Shown: positions 41,663 through 51,701, numbered from the stretch's first letter. The stretch is DNA of 64,000 bases from Bacteroidaceae bacterium (GCA_024688885.1 JAILDV010000012.1:26066-90065); one strand, 5' to 3'. Translations and numbers: made by a program. Notes: generated from the sequence alone by a model not told the origin.

Positions 41663-43165
41663 TTACTTGTTCAGTTTCCACGTGAAGCCGTCCTTGGTGT
41701 CCTTCACTTCAAAGCCGAGGGCTGCCAAGTTGTCGCGTATCATATCGCTGGTTTCCCAGTCCTTGTTAGCTTTTGCCTTAGCACGCTGCTCAAGGAGCAT
41801 ATCCACCACCTTACCAAACGCCTCTTCACGTGCCTCGTTGCCACCTCCATTCGAGGTCATTGCCCCACTCATCTTGATACCAAGCAGGTCGAAGGCGAAG
41901 AGTTTAAAGGTTGCCTTCAGCGCTTCAAGAGCATCGGGAGTGATGGTTTCTTTCTTGTCCACAATAGAGTTGATGGTTTTTGTGGCTTCAAAGAGATGAG
42001 AGATGACAATGGGAGTGTTGAAATCATCGTACATGGCATCATAGCAATTCTGCTGGAGGACATCAACGAAGTCCTTACCGACAGAACCGCCGTCAACTGG
42101 TTGAATGCTTTGGAGCGCCTTCCATGCATCTAGGAGACGTTCGAGTCCTTTCTCTGCTGCCTGAAGGGCGTCGTTACTAAAATCGACGGTGGAGCGATAG
42201 TGGGCCTGCAGGATGAAGAAACGGATGGTCATGGGCGAATATGCACGGTCAAGCTTGGGGTGGTCGCCACTGAAGAACTGTGGTAACGTGATGAAGTTGC
42301 CAAGCGATTTGCCCATCTTCTGTCCCTCGATAGTGATCATGTTGTTATGAATCCAATAGGTCACCATCTGGTCGCCTTGACTGGCTACTGCTTGAGCGAT
42401 TTCACACTCATGATGAGGGAATATCAAATCCATGCCGCCACCGTGGATGTCGAAATGAGCACCCAGATATTTCCTGCCCATAGCAGTGCATTCGCAATGC
42501 CACCCGGGGAAGCCATCGCTCCAAGGGGATGGCCAACGCATGATATGTTCCGGCTGAGCCGCCTTCCACAAGGCAAAGTCGGCTTGATTCCTCTTCTCAC
42601 CCACACCTGCGAGGTCGCGGCTGGCGTCTTTCACATTCTCAAGACTTCTGCCAGAGAGAATGCCGTACTTGTGTACCTTGTTGTACTTCTCCACATCAAA
42701 GTAGATGGAACCATTGCTCTCATAAGCAAAGCCGTTGTCGAGAATCTGTTGCACCAATTGCTGCTGTTCGATGATGTGTCCTGTTGCGTGAGGCTCTATA
42801 CTGGGTGGCAAGCAATTAAGTGCCTCCATCGCTTCATGAAAACGATTGGAGTAATACTGAGCCACCTCCATCGGTTCCAGTTGCTCCAACCGAGCCTTCT
42901 TAGCTATTTTGTCTTCGCCCTCATCGGCATCATGCTCCAAGTGTCCAACATCGGTGATGTTGCGTACATAACGCACCTTATATCCAATATGCTTGAGGAA
43001 ACGGAAAACTATATCGAAAGTGATTGCAGGACGTGCATGTCCAAGATGAGCGTCACCATATACTGTAGGTCCGCAAACATACATACCCACGTGTGGCGCA
43101 TGCAGTGGGCGGAACACCTCTTTTTTTCTGGTCAGGGTGTTGTAAACGTAAAGTGCCTGTTCCAT
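41663..43165 (-). CDS. cysS: Cysteinyl-tRNA synthetase
   Basis: A 500-residue class I synthetase that charges tRNA-Cys. Zinc ligand Cys31 in YVCGPTVYG, the HIGH-type motif HLGH at 40-43, further ligands in the [14 protein letters not shown] and [10 protein letters not shown] segments, and the KMSKS-type motif as KMGKSLGNF near 282. A C-terminal helical domain follows ([19 protein letters not shown]). The length is normal. A minus-strand promoter lies 32 bases upstream and tatA diverges from it. Confidence 0.96.
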   Translation of the reverse strand: MEQALYVYNTLTRKKEVFRPLHAPHVGMYVCGPTVYGDAHLGHARPAITFDIVFRFLKHIGYKVRYVRNITDVGHLEHDADEGEDKIAKKARLEQLEPMEVAQYYSNRFHEAMEALNCLPPSIEPHATGHIIEQQQLVQQILDNGFAYESNGSIYFDVEKYNKVHKYGILSGRSLENVKDASRDLAGVGEKRNQADFALWKAAQPEHIMRWPSPWSDGFPGWHCECTAMGRKYLGAHFDIHGGGMDLIFPHHECEIAQAVASQGDQMVTYWIHNNMITIEGQKMGKSLGNFITLPQFFSGDHPKLDRAYSPMTIRFFILQAHYRSTVDFSNDALQAAEKGLERLLDAWKALQSIQPVDGGSVGKDFVDVLQQNCYDAMYDDFNTPIVISHLFEATKTINSIVDKKETITPDALEALKATFKLFAFDLLGIKMSGAMTSNGGGNEAREEAFGKVVDMLLEQRAKAKANKDWETSDMIRDNLAALGFEVKDTKDGFTWKLNK

Positions 43166-43196
43166 TAATTCTTCTGCTTTTTACTGAAAAACAGCA

Positions 43197-43204
43197 CAAA
43201 GGTA
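43197..43204 (-). promoter_or_regulatory. Promoter -7 box of cysS
   Basis: Minus strand TACCTTTG, a perfect -7 element, 32 bases upstream of the start. The -33 element is weak. Confidence 0.55.
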
Positions 43205-43234
43205 CGAAAAATTTGAAAAAAGACATTGCTTTTC

Positions 43235-43265
43235 ATTGTTTTTAGAGAAAAACTCGCTATTTTTG
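43235..43265 (+). promoter_or_regulatory. Promoter of tatA-tatC
   Basis: ATTG (43235-43238), 19 bases, TATTTTTG (43258-43265). It is divergent from cysS and 22 bases before the tatA ATG. Confidence 0.65.
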
Positions 43266-43287
43266 TGGCAAAATCATTCATGAAGTT

Positions 43288-43488
43288 ATGATACAACCCT
43301 TATTTCTCGGTCTCGGAGTGACTGAACTCATCATCATCCTTGTCGTTGTTCTTCTCCTTTTTGGAGCCAAGAAGATTCCCGAGCTCATGCATGGTGCTGG
43401 CAAAGGTGTCCGTGCTTTCAAAGACGGAATGAAAGAAGTCAATACGGACGAAGAAAAAAACAAGGATGCCAAAGAGCAAGAATCTTGA
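43288..43488 (+). CDS. tatA: Twin-arginine translocase subunit TatA
   Basis: 66 residues with a single N-terminal helix ([21 protein letters not shown]), the FGxKKxPEL hinge (here [12 protein letters not shown]), an amphipathic helix ([11 protein letters not shown]), and a charged tail ([11 protein letters not shown]). It forms the pore-like part of the Tat export path for folded proteins. It is followed by tatC; a separate tatB is not seen. Confidence 0.93.
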   Translation: MIQPLFLGLGVTELIIILVVVLLLFGAKKIPELMHGAGKGVRAFKDGMKEVNTDEEKNKDAKEQES

Positions 43489-43538
43489 CATTCCACCTGT
43501 CAAATCGTAATTCGTATATCGTCAAATCGTAATTCGTC

Positions 43539-44270
43539 TTGACTTTTTGGGATCATCTTGAAGAACTGCGCCGAGTGCTACTGCGATGCTTCATCGTTGT
43601 GGCATTCTTTGCCATCCTCGCCTTTATTTTCAAAGACGAGGTTTTTGCGATTATCTTTGCACCGAAAAGTCCTGATTTCTTACCAGCCATCTTTGGTTCC
43701 TCGCCAGACGTACAAATCATTAACACCGAACTGACACGTCAATTCGTCGTCCACATGATGACCAGTGTGTATGCGGGCATTATTGTGGCTGCTCCCTATA
43801 TCATCTTTGAGTTCTACCGTTTCATCTCTCCTGGGCTATACGAAAAAGAGCGACGCTATTCCACGCCGCTCGTCATTTTGTCCTACTTGATGTTTATAGT
43901 GGGCATTCTTTTCTGTTATTTCATCCTTTTTCCCATCACATTCCGCTTCCTTGCTAACTACCAAGTAGATGAATCCATCCAAAACCTGATTTCCCTCGAA
44001 AGCTACATTGACACCTTGGTGTTTCTCAGCCTTGCGATGGGTATCGTTTTCGAAATTCCCATTCTCTCTTGGTTGTTGGGGCGTTTAGGCATCCTGCATC
44101 GAGGACAGATGCAGCAATACCGTCGTCACGCCATCGTCATCATCCTCATCGTTGCTGCCATCATCACCCCCACATCCGACGCCATCACACTCTGCATCGT
44201 CAGTCTTCCGATGTATTTACTGTATGAAGTAAGCATCCTGCTTGTGCCACGAGAGTCATCCTCTTTATAA
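43539..44270 (+). CDS. tatC: Twin-arginine translocase subunit TatC
   Basis: 243 residues with six membrane helices. TFWDHLEELRRVLLRC at the start is the conserved TatC N-terminus, and FYRFISPGLYEKERRY and ITPTSDAIT are further signatures. No ATG is suitably placed; the frame starts with TTG 43539. Upstream, GTCAAATCGTAATTCGT is repeated at 43499 and 43521 (22-bp spacing). The stop overlaps the convergent coaX stop by 6 bases. Confidence 0.92.
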   Translation: MTFWDHLEELRRVLLRCFIVVAFFAILAFIFKDEVFAIIFAPKSPDFLPAIFGSSPDVQIINTELTRQFVVHMMTSVYAGIIVAAPYIIFEFYRFISPGLYEKERRYSTPLVILSYLMFIVGILFCYFILFPITFRFLANYQVDESIQNLISLESYIDTLVFLSLAMGIVFEIPILSWLLGRLGILHRGQMQQYRRHAIVIILIVAAIITPTSDAITLCIVSLPMYLLYEVSILLVPRESSSL

Positions 44271-44969
44271 TGCAGCAAGCCCTTTCATCACCAAATAAGG
44301 GTCGAAAGTGATGGGGCAGTCGATGTCATCAGCGAAATGGAAAGTGTTGCCACCTGTAATGAAGACATGCAAGTCAGAATATGTCTTTGCAAACTGGCGA
44401 ATATAGCCTTCTATTTCAAAACGTGCACCATTGACTGCAGCAGAAAGCATATGGGTACGGGTGTCATGTCCCAGAAGCATTGCCTCTGGTTCGGCCTCTA
44501 TTTGTGGAAGTAAAGCGGTATGTTCATGCATGGCATTGAGCCTCAACTGCACGCCCGGGGAAATTGCCCCACCCAAGAGACGGCCATCTGCAGAGAAAAG
44601 GTCGTAGGTAATACAAGTACCCGCATCTATAATCAGCAAGGTATGATCGGGGTCTTGGACAATGGCACCGATGTCTGCCGCCCAGCGGTCTGCCCCATAA
44701 GTGGAAGACACGCCCACAATGGGCTTGGCGGGACAAGGGACCGAGGAGGTGAGCCAAATTACTGGAATTTCAAGAGCATCCAATGACGACTTCAACTCCA
44801 AATCTTCTTCTGCCACCGTGGAAAGACGCACATCAGTAATAGGGAACATTGTCATGAGTCGAGCAAAGGTTTCCTTCCACGACTCATGACGACGTTCGAA
44901 ATGCACGATGTCTGTACCCATCACTGCCAACTTGGCGGATGTGTTTCCTATGTCTATCAGCAGTTTCAT
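44265..44969 (-). CDS. coaX: Type III pantothenate kinase
   Basis: 234 residues of the ASKHA fold, catalysing the first step of coenzyme A synthesis. MKLLIDIGNTSAKLAV is the phosphate-binding start; TYGADRWAADIGAI and LIIDAGTCITYDLF, then GGAISPGVQLRLNAMHEHT, are the family blocks, and ITGGNTFHF comes near the end. ATG 44969 has GGAGAA upstream and gives the classical start; ATG 44981 is an alternative. It appears to be the last gene of the rpoN-led run. Confidence 0.92.
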   Translation of the reverse strand: MKLLIDIGNTSAKLAVMGTDIVHFERRHESWKETFARLMTMFPITDVRLSTVAEEDLELKSSLDALEIPVIWLTSSVPCPAKPIVGVSSTYGADRWAADIGAIVQDPDHTLLIIDAGTCITYDLFSADGRLLGGAISPGVQLRLNAMHEHTALLPQIEAEPEAMLLGHDTRTHMLSAAVNGARFEIEGYIRQFAKTYSDLHVFITGGNTFHFADDIDCPITFDPYLVMKGLAAL

Positions 44970-45006
44970 ACCATTCTCCATTGCCAGTTCTCAACTGTCA
45001 ACTATT

Positions 45007-46947
45007 TTACCAGGAGCCGCCTCCGCCGCCTCCGCCGCCACCACCGGAGAATCCACCACCGCCGCCACTGCTGCCATGGCTGGAACTGTCATGACTGACA
45101 ACATTGATGGCACTCTTGGTGGAAGAAAAGAGGCTGTCAACCATATGTGAGGTGAAATCATGACCATAAAGCGGAGTGGCAGTCTTGTACCACTCAGGCT
45201 GCTGCACCTCAATGTCCTTGAAGAGCTTTGTCCACTTGTTGGTGAGTCCTAACACCATCGCATAGGGCAGTATCTTATAGAAATACTCAGGATCATCATT
45301 CTGCAAGGCTTCCAAACGCGATTTCTCGGCTGTCTTGATAAATTCCTTGAAGCCTAAAAGGCGTCCTGCCATCTGTACCCGATAGTCGGTATCAACATTG
45401 AATCGCCCAATGAATTCGCCCAAAATGAAGCAAACCACGAACATGGCGATAGAAGCCTCCATACCCATCGGAGCACCATAGGCTCGGATTTCTGCTACAT
45501 AGAGCCAGCTCAATAGCGCCATCGTCATAAACTTGACGATGAAAATCAGCACTTGTTTCCACTTGCTGCCAAAAAGATCTTTGTCACTGTCGTACAGACG
45601 GAAGCCAACACCCAATATAAAAGGAACGCTCCATAAAAAGGCTGCCAAAATCCACTCATTGAAGTCAAAGGTCTCAATGACGGAATTAGTGCCAAACACA
45701 CAAGTCGTGGACAGCAGTAACAAGAAATAGAAAAAGATGGGCAACTCATAGGAGGACAAGGACTTATCACCTCTAAAATTCTTTTTCAGTTCTGCCTTGA
45801 ACTCGTCCACTGTAGAAGGGCTCTCTTTCATGTGGCTCAGATTAACAGTCAGATTGTCCTTAAACAGAAGGTGCATCATCTTCTTTTGATACTCCGGAGC
45901 ATCATTAGGAAGATCCTTGAGTTTCGTCAAAACCATCTCTGTTCTCTTCAGCAACGAACCTTTCTCCTTCTCCTCAATACTGATGTAACCCTTGCCTGCA
46001 AACCAAGGAATCAAAGATGCCATGTCAACAGCATCTACACTATCATCGATAATAGTACCCACCTCCGCACTACTGATGCCTTCAGGAGGATAGAACTCAA
46101 TCACCTTGACAGGTTTTTTACCCTTCGTCTTAAACAAATAATAGACAATCAGCACAATCAGCATAACGGAAAGACCAAAACTGATGTAGTGGAGCACATG
46201 GTTGGCTGACAACACGTTCTCATAATACCCTTCGGGGAGTTTCGCATAGAGAGTGATGCCATGATTAGGCGGAATGTTCAAAGCTGCGCCCCGAATGAAA
46301 TTGCGATTAGCCTTAACTATTAAACCCTCCACAGCATTATCCGTATTGCCATAGGCACCGCTATACACTTCCAGTCGGTTCTGAATGTCGGCTGGCAATT
46401 GTTTCTCAAACTCCACTTTGAAACGGAAAGTGTCAATACGTTCATTGAAGTCTGTGCCTAAAACAGTGTGGAAGAGGTAGTCGTAATTAGGACGACGGTC
46501 ATCACGATAAATGTACTTATAATGAATCACATACCGATGGTCACCTGTCACCTCACGCCACTCACTACCAATACGAATGACACAGTTATTGTCATCACTG
46601 TCTTCGGTGGTGTAATCACCACCTTCCACTTTCACACCTTCTATATCACTCCGATACTGGAAAGTTCTCCAGTCTTGAACGACCTGCCCTTGAATCATTT
46701 GCGGATCATTACCCTCATCAAGAGACACATCATGTTGCAAAGAGAAAGAACGTGGAATGTAGCGATAGATACCATGGCGTGGTTCTTCGAAAAACACGTC
46801 TATGGTTTCTGTGATGTCCCAAACATTATCTTGGTGCACCACAGCATCCACACGGAAACTCTTATAGTAAAAACCGCCTCTGTCCGCTCTTGCTACCATC
46901 GTAGCGAACAAGAGAGCCATCAACCATAAAAATCTGCTTTTTGTCAT
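45007..46947 (-). CDS. DUF2207-type membrane protein with Gly/Ser tail
   Basis: 646 residues: signal peptide (MTKSRFLWLMALLFATMVARA) and an extracytoplasmic N-terminal domain (VWDITETIDVFFEEPRHGIYRYIP), the DUF2207 pattern. A transmembrane helix lies near 250-275, then a cytoplasmic region with EFYPPEGISSAEVG, more helices around 405-500, and a C-terminal tail of nearly pure Gly/Ser ending GGGGSW. It is 4 bases after lemA. Neighbouring LemA and DUF2207 genes recur together in bacteria, but the role is unclear. Confidence 0.85.
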   Translation of the reverse strand: MTKSRFLWLMALLFATMVARADRGGFYYKSFRVDAVVHQDNVWDITETIDVFFEEPRHGIYRYIPRSFSLQHDVSLDEGNDPQMIQGQVVQDWRTFQYRSDIEGVKVEGGDYTTEDSDDNNCVIRIGSEWREVTGDHRYVIHYKYIYRDDRRPNYDYLFHTVLGTDFNERIDTFRFKVEFEKQLPADIQNRLEVYSGAYGNTDNAVEGLIVKANRNFIRGAALNIPPNHGITLYAKLPEGYYENVLSANHVLHYISFGLSVMLIVLIVYYLFKTKGKKPVKVIEFYPPEGISSAEVGTIIDDSVDAVDMASLIPWFAGKGYISIEEKEKGSLLKRTEMVLTKLKDLPNDAPEYQKKMMHLLFKDNLTVNLSHMKESPSTVDEFKAELKKNFRGDKSLSSYELPIFFYFLLLLSTTCVFGTNSVIETFDFNEWILAAFLWSVPFILGVGFRLYDSDKDLFGSKWKQVLIFIVKFMTMALLSWLYVAEIRAYGAPMGMEASIAMFVVCFILGEFIGRFNVDTDYRVQMAGRLLGFKEFIKTAEKSRLEALQNDDPEYFYKILPYAMVLGLTNKWTKLFKDIEVQQPEWYKTATPLYGHDFTSHMVDSLFSSTKSAINVVSHDSSSHGSSGGGGGFSGGGGGGGGGGSW

Positions 46948-46951
46948 ATTT

Positions 46952-47500
46952 TTACAATTTCACATCCACAACTTTACGTTCTTGCTCACTCTCAACCTGA
47001 TACATAGGCAGAGACTTAAAACCAAACACACCTGCGATGAGATTGAAGGGGAACATCTGACACTTGTTGTTATATTCCCTTACACTGCCATTGTAGTAAC
47101 GACGGGAGAATGCGATTTCCTCTTCCATCTTGGAAAGACGTTCCTGTAAATCCAGGAAATTGGTATTTGCCTTCAAATCAGGATATTTCTCCACCACGAC
47201 CAACAAAGACTGGAGGGCATCACCAATCTTCACTTCGCTGTCAATGGCTGTATTCAAGTCACCCTTTTGCGCATCCACACGCATCTTGGTCACTTCCTGA
47301 AGCGTATCCGTCTCATGTTTGGCATAGCCTTTTACGATGTCCACCAAATTAGGTATTAAGTCATAACGCTTCTTCAGATAGACATCCATCGTGGAGAAAG
47401 CTTCTTTCACCTTGTTGCGTAACTGAATCAAACTGTTATAAGTGACAAGTACTAAAACAAAGAGTACAACGACAACACCAATAATGATATACATAACCAT
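46952..47500 (-). CDS. LemA family protein
   Basis: 182 residues with an N-terminal helix (YIIIGVVVVLFVLVLV), the conserved YNSLIQLRNKVKEAFSTMDVYLKKRYDLIPNLVDIVKGYA stretch seen here as successive blocks, and a helical remainder (LDLQERLSKMEEEIAFSRRYYN). LemA proteins are inner-membrane or secreted helical bundles of uncertain role. It lies just upstream of the DUF2207 gene. Confidence 0.93.
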   Translation of the reverse strand: MVMYIIIGVVVVLFVLVLVTYNSLIQLRNKVKEAFSTMDVYLKKRYDLIPNLVDIVKGYAKHETDTLQEVTKMRVDAQKGDLNTAIDSEVKIGDALQSLLVVVEKYPDLKANTNFLDLQERLSKMEEEIAFSRRYYNGSVREYNNKCQMFPFNLIAGVFGFKSLPMYQVESEQERKVVDVKL

Positions 47501-47519
47501 AATATCTATTCTTTTGAAT

Positions 47520-48920
47520 TTATGAATTCATATCTTTTTCTATAAATTGAATAAGCCGGTCCACTGCCTCCACTTCTGGAATATTCTTCTCGATGCACAA
47601 TTTCTGTTTGTAAAGCGAAACCTTGCCTACGCCTGCACCTACGTAACCGTAATCAGCATCAGCCATCTCACCTGGTCCATTCACGATACAGCCCATGATG
47701 CCAATCTTTAAAGTGGCAAAGCGTTTGTCGGTCTGAGCACGTTGACTTACGGCAGCGCGTATTTTGGCAATGGTCTCCTCCAAGTTATACAACGTGCGCC
47801 CGCAACCTGGACAACTGATATATTCTGTCTTCGTAAACTTAATGCGAGCAGCTTGCAAAATGGCATCTGCAAGTTCTGTCAACTTTTCATCGGTGAAACC
47901 GTTATTCTTGATGACCAGTTGATGTGCTAATTGATCGATGAAAAGAGCACCGACAGTCATAGCAGCTTTCAATTGCAAGTCTTCCCAATTTGTCTCATGA
48001 AACTCAACCTTGACTGTATCGTTGACAATCGCACTTCTCGCCTTTTCACGTAGAATGGCACATTCCTCGATGGAATCGACCAATTTCTTTGCCACTGGTA
48101 TCTCCTTCTCTGGAGCTTCAGACAAAGAAACACGGATGGTATCACCGATGCCCTCACAAAGCAAAGCCCCAATGCCCACAGCACTTTTGATTCGTCCGTC
48201 CTCACCTTCGCCAGCCTCTGTCACACCGAGATGCAGCGGGAAAGCCATGTCTTCTTTCTCCATCTCCTTCACCAACAGGCGCACCGTGCGCACCATTACC
48301 ACCGTATTGCTCGCCTTGATGGATATGACCACATCCTTGAATTGTTCCCGCACACAGATGCGCAGAAACTCCATGCATGATTCCACCATCCCTTCGGGCG
48401 TATCACCATAGCGCGACATGATGCGGTCGCTCAGCGAGCCATGATTCACCCCAACACGAATGGCTGTATGATGCTCCTTACAAATATTAAGGAACGGCAC
48501 AAGACGTTCATCTATTTTTTTGATTTCATCGGCATATTCAGCATCGGTATAGTCCAACTTCTTAAATGTGCGTGCAGGATCCACATAGTTGCCAGGATTA
48601 ATGCGCACTTTCTCACAAATGGTGGCAGCCGTGTCCGCCACAGCGGCATTGAAGTGTACATCAGCCACCAAAGGCACAGAGTAGCCATCGGCGCGCAAAG
48701 CTTCACTGATATTGCGCATATTGAGGGCCTCGCGTTGACCTTGAGTAGTGAAACGCACGATTTCACCGCCTGCATCCACTATGCACTTCGCTTGTGCCAC
48801 CGAACCCTTCGTATCCATCGTCGAAGTGTTTGCCATCGACTGCACACGGATGGGATAGGCACTGCCAAGCAACACGTTGCCGACTTTCACCTCTGTAGTT
48901 TTCCTTCTCTGATAAGCCAT
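47520..48920 (-). CDS. ispG: 4-hydroxy-3-methylbut-2-enyl diphosphate synthase (IspG), shortened plant-type form
   Basis: 466 residues; an iron-sulfur enzyme of the MEP isoprenoid path. The N-terminal TIM barrel runs from VKVGNVLLGSAYPIRVQSM through VADVHFN and RVGVNHGSLSDRIM to LGVTEAGEGEDGRIKSAVGIGALL. The C-terminal cluster domain has CPGCGRTLYN and GIMGCIVNGPGEMADADYG. Bacteroidota enzymes usually have a large inserted domain between these halves and are about 600 residues. Here only about 80 residues remain, which look like the end of that insert. It follows purE after 21 bases. Confidence 0.93.
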   Translation of the reverse strand: MAYQRRKTTEVKVGNVLLGSAYPIRVQSMANTSTMDTKGSVAQAKCIVDAGGEIVRFTTQGQREALNMRNISEALRADGYSVPLVADVHFNAAVADTAATICEKVRINPGNYVDPARTFKKLDYTDAEYADEIKKIDERLVPFLNICKEHHTAIRVGVNHGSLSDRIMSRYGDTPEGMVESCMEFLRICVREQFKDVVISIKASNTVVMVRTVRLLVKEMEKEDMAFPLHLGVTEAGEGEDGRIKSAVGIGALLCEGIGDTIRVSLSEAPEKEIPVAKKLVDSIEECAILREKARSAIVNDTVKVEFHETNWEDLQLKAAMTVGALFIDQLAHQLVIKNNGFTDEKLTELADAILQAARIKFTKTEYISCPGCGRTLYNLEETIAKIRAAVSQRAQTDKRFATLKIGIMGCIVNGPGEMADADYGYVGAGVGKVSLYKQKLCIEKNIPEVEAVDRLIQFIEKDMNS

Positions 48921-48941
48921 ATTCTTTACTTACACAAAAGA

Positions 48942-49451
48942 TTAGTTGCATTTATAGGCAAACTTCACCTCCTTCAATTCAGCATTTGCCTTCTCTATCT
49001 TCTGACGAAGTCCATTCTTGTAGGCAGCGAACTTCTCTGCCAAAGCCTCATCGGAGAGTGCCAACATTTGTACAGCAAGAATACCAGCATTGAGGGCACC
49101 ATTGATGGCAACCGTTGCCACAGGAATTCCAGGAGGCATCTGCAGCATCGAATAAACGGCATCAACACCATCAAGTACACTTCCCTTCACAGGCACACCG
49201 ATGACTGGCAGTGTGGTGCTGGCAGCAATGACACCTGGCAGAGCGGCAGCCATGCCCGCACCCGCAATGATAACCTTAATGCCACGCTCCCTGGCGCCCT
49301 TGGCAAAAGTCTCCACCGCATCAGGTGTGCGGTGAGCGGAAAGTGCGTTGATTTCGAATGGAATCTCCATTTCATCGAAAAACTTGGCAGCCTTTTCCAT
49401 CACAGGGAGGTCAGAGGTGCTGCCCATAATGATTGACACGATTGGTTTCAT
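48942..49451 (-). CDS. purE: N5-carboxyaminoimidazole ribonucleotide mutase
   Basis: 169 residues of class I PurE, a purine synthesis enzyme. Signatures: IMGSTSDLPVMEKA, SAHRTPDAVETFAKGA, IAGAGMAAALPGVIAA, and GVPVKGSVLDGVDAVYSMLQ. ATG 49451 is used; a TTG two codons earlier is possible. It sits in the rpoN-led run with no obvious pathway link to its neighbours. Confidence 0.95.
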   Translation of the reverse strand: MKPIVSIIMGSTSDLPVMEKAAKFFDEMEIPFEINALSAHRTPDAVETFAKGARERGIKVIIAGAGMAAALPGVIAASTTLPVIGVPVKGSVLDGVDAVYSMLQMPPGIPVATVAINGALNAGILAVQMLALSDEALAEKFAAYKNGLRQKIEKANAELKEVKFAYKCN

Positions 49452-49470
49452 ATTCAATTATCTTTATAAA

Positions 49471-50094
49471 TTACATCCAACTTATCAATATAAATGTCAT
49501 CGTACAAATATAGCCTATACCGAAACCGACCAGTACTTGAGCAAGACTATGCTGTCGCAAAATAATTCGGCTTGTTCCCAATATTCCCGAAATGAGAAGT
49601 AATGCACAAAACGGCCATATAGGATTGTAGAAGAAAAGAATGCTGAATGCATTCAAGGCTCCAACCAATCCGCCCATTCCCACCATATGTGTACTGATTT
49701 TCCACCAAGCGTTGATAACAACACAGACAATCTGACATATCAGTGCAGACATCACTACCCCACGGAAAAACATCGCCGTGTTCATCTTCGTCATGATAAC
49801 CAGACATGCTCCATAACTCAACAAAGTCACAAGATAAGGCATATGACGGTGTTCGCGGTGACTCAATTCCAAGTGTGTCCATTTCTTGAACATACGGAAA
49901 GTCGTAATTCCCAAGGTGGGAACAAACGCTGTAAAGAAATACACCAAACCAAGAATAAACAATTTATATCCCCATGGTAACATTCTCATATAACTGAACA
50001 AGAACAAGCCGAAGAACACCCACATTGGAGCGTACAACGGCATGAAAAGCGTCGAAAACACTTTCGCAATCTTAATCAGTCTTTTATTATTCAT
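49471..50094 (-). CDS. Phosphatase PAP2-related membrane protein
   Basis: 207 residues with about six hydrophobic helices. TLGITTFRMFKKW, KISTHMVGMGGLVGALNAF and RIILRQHSLAQVLVGFGIGY resemble the later PAP2 signature blocks (histidines in STHMVG and RQHSLAQ). The first PAP2 block (K-x6-RP) is not evident, so activity is uncertain. ATG 50094 is used because it opens a basic-then-hydrophobic N-terminus. It follows rpoN after 28 bases. Confidence 0.75.
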   Translation of the reverse strand: MNNKRLIKIAKVFSTLFMPLYAPMWVFFGLFLFSYMRMLPWGYKLFILGLVYFFTAFVPTLGITTFRMFKKWTHLELSHREHRHMPYLVTLLSYGACLVIMTKMNTAMFFRGVVMSALICQIVCVVINAWWKISTHMVGMGGLVGALNAFSILFFYNPIWPFCALLLISGILGTSRIILRQHSLAQVLVGFGIGYICTMTFILISWM

Positions 50095-50122
50095 GAGCGT
50101 TATTATCCACACGTATTTAAGT

Positions 50123-51631
50123 TCATCCTCGGCGGCTATTCACCGGAGGAATTCCCATCTCCGCACGATACTTGGCAACTGTACGACGAGCCAACGTCAC
50201 CCCTTTTTGCTTCATCAGTTCCACCAGCCTGTCATCCGAATATGGGTTCATTTTGTCTTCCGTGTCAACAAATTCTTGCAACATCTCTCGCACTCTCCTT
50301 CCATCGATCTCTTCTCCAACAGCATTCTTACGAGTCAACTTGAAGAACTCGGACAGCGGGTAAATGCGCCCATCCAATAAAGCGCACTTGGAATTGCATA
50401 CACGAGAAATAGTTGACACGTCATATCCAGACTTCTTGGCAACATCTTCCAATACCAAACGAACCTTGTCATCCTCGTCTTTTGTCAGAATAAAAGCCCG
50501 TTGCAAGTCAATGATTGCTTTCATTGTCTCATAAAGTGTCCGGCGTCGCTGTTTCACTGATTCAATAAACATCTGCGCCGCCTCAATCTTCTGCCGCGTA
50601 TAAGCCATCCCTTCTTTCTCACTGCGCGTCAACTTGGAAGGACGAGACTGAAGCACCCTCAATTGATGAATGTAATCGCCACTCACATGAAGCCTAGGAA
50701 CTTCCCCACCATTCAACCGCATCTCGATATTTCCTTCAGGGTCTGTTTCAACGATAAAATCGGGTATTTGTGTTTGCACACGGTCTGTCGTGGACTCACT
50801 GAGGGCAAAACCAGGATTCACATTTAATTTCCTGATTTCATCAAACAGCGCATCCACTTGTATAGAAGAAATGCCGAGTTTATTCTTGAGTCTTTCCTTG
50901 TTTTTATTGATGAACAAATCATAATGATGGGCAATGATTTCCCTTTCCAAGAGAAGAATCCGCTTTTTCAAATCAGAAATCGCTTCCTCCTCATTGTCCA
51001 ATTGGCGATCTATCTGCAGAAGCAGGCATTCTTGCGTTGAACGAGCACCAATACCAGCAGGATCGAAACTCTGTAAGATATGCAGTACTCTCTCCACCTC
51101 CTGTTCTGACACATAAAGATATTCCTTAAATGCCAATTCATCTGTTATTGTCGCTATCGACCTGTCGATAAAACCCCTATTGTCCAATGAACCTATCAAA
51201 TATCTCAGAATCTTCTCTTCTTCTTCGCTCAAGTCGTAATTCATCATCTGTGACTCTAAATATTCGATGAAAGAGCCGCTATCACCGAGAGGCAATTCAT
51301 TGCGTTCCGTCACACCACCTCCCGGAGTATAGACCGGTAAATCATCTTCACTATACATAGACAAATTCGAGACACTCTCATTATCCATGTCGCTATAGGG
51401 GTCTATTCCTGTGTCATTATTCCCCATTTCATCGTCAGAATCGCCTATATTATCCCTTTCTTCTGGTGCGCCCTCTTCCAATGCGGGATTATCCACCAAT
51501 TCTTTTTTCACCTGTTGTTCAAATTCAGCAATAGGCATCTCCAACAACCTGACCGCTTGAAGCTGCTGCTGTGATAGTCGAAGTTGCTGTTCCGTCTTTT
51601 GAGTCTGTATTTGAGTTAGTCTCTGCGACAT
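50123..51631 (-). CDS. rpoN: RNA polymerase sigma-54 factor
   Basis: 502 residues. Region I is Gln/Leu-rich (QQLRLSQQQLQAVRLLEMPI), region II acidic (NIGDSDDEMGNNDTG). The core-binding and DNA-binding parts follow, and the RpoN box is ARRTVAKYRAEMGIPP near the C-terminus. Sigma-54 needs AAA+ activators, none of which is encoded in the window. It has its own promoter divergent from dnaE. Confidence 0.96.
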   Translation of the reverse strand: MSQRLTQIQTQKTEQQLRLSQQQLQAVRLLEMPIAEFEQQVKKELVDNPALEEGAPEERDNIGDSDDEMGNNDTGIDPYSDMDNESVSNLSMYSEDDLPVYTPGGGVTERNELPLGDSGSFIEYLESQMMNYDLSEEEEKILRYLIGSLDNRGFIDRSIATITDELAFKEYLYVSEQEVERVLHILQSFDPAGIGARSTQECLLLQIDRQLDNEEEAISDLKKRILLLEREIIAHHYDLFINKNKERLKNKLGISSIQVDALFDEIRKLNVNPGFALSESTTDRVQTQIPDFIVETDPEGNIEMRLNGGEVPRLHVSGDYIHQLRVLQSRPSKLTRSEKEGMAYTRQKIEAAQMFIESVKQRRRTLYETMKAIIDLQRAFILTKDEDDKVRLVLEDVAKKSGYDVSTISRVCNSKCALLDGRIYPLSEFFKLTRKNAVGEEIDGRRVREMLQEFVDTEDKMNPYSDDRLVELMKQKGVTLARRTVAKYRAEMGIPPVNSRRG

Positions 51632-51649
51632 TCAGATGTTATTTTTTTG

Positions 51650-51680
51650 CAAAGTTAGACAAAAACAAGCATTAAACAAC
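51650..51680 (-). promoter_or_regulatory. Promoter of rpoN
   Basis: Minus strand GTTG (51680-51677), 19 bases, TAACTTTG (51657-51650). The start codon lies 18 bases downstream of the box. Confidence 0.6.
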
Positions 51681-51701
51681 AAAAGGAATGAAAAAAATGA
51701 T

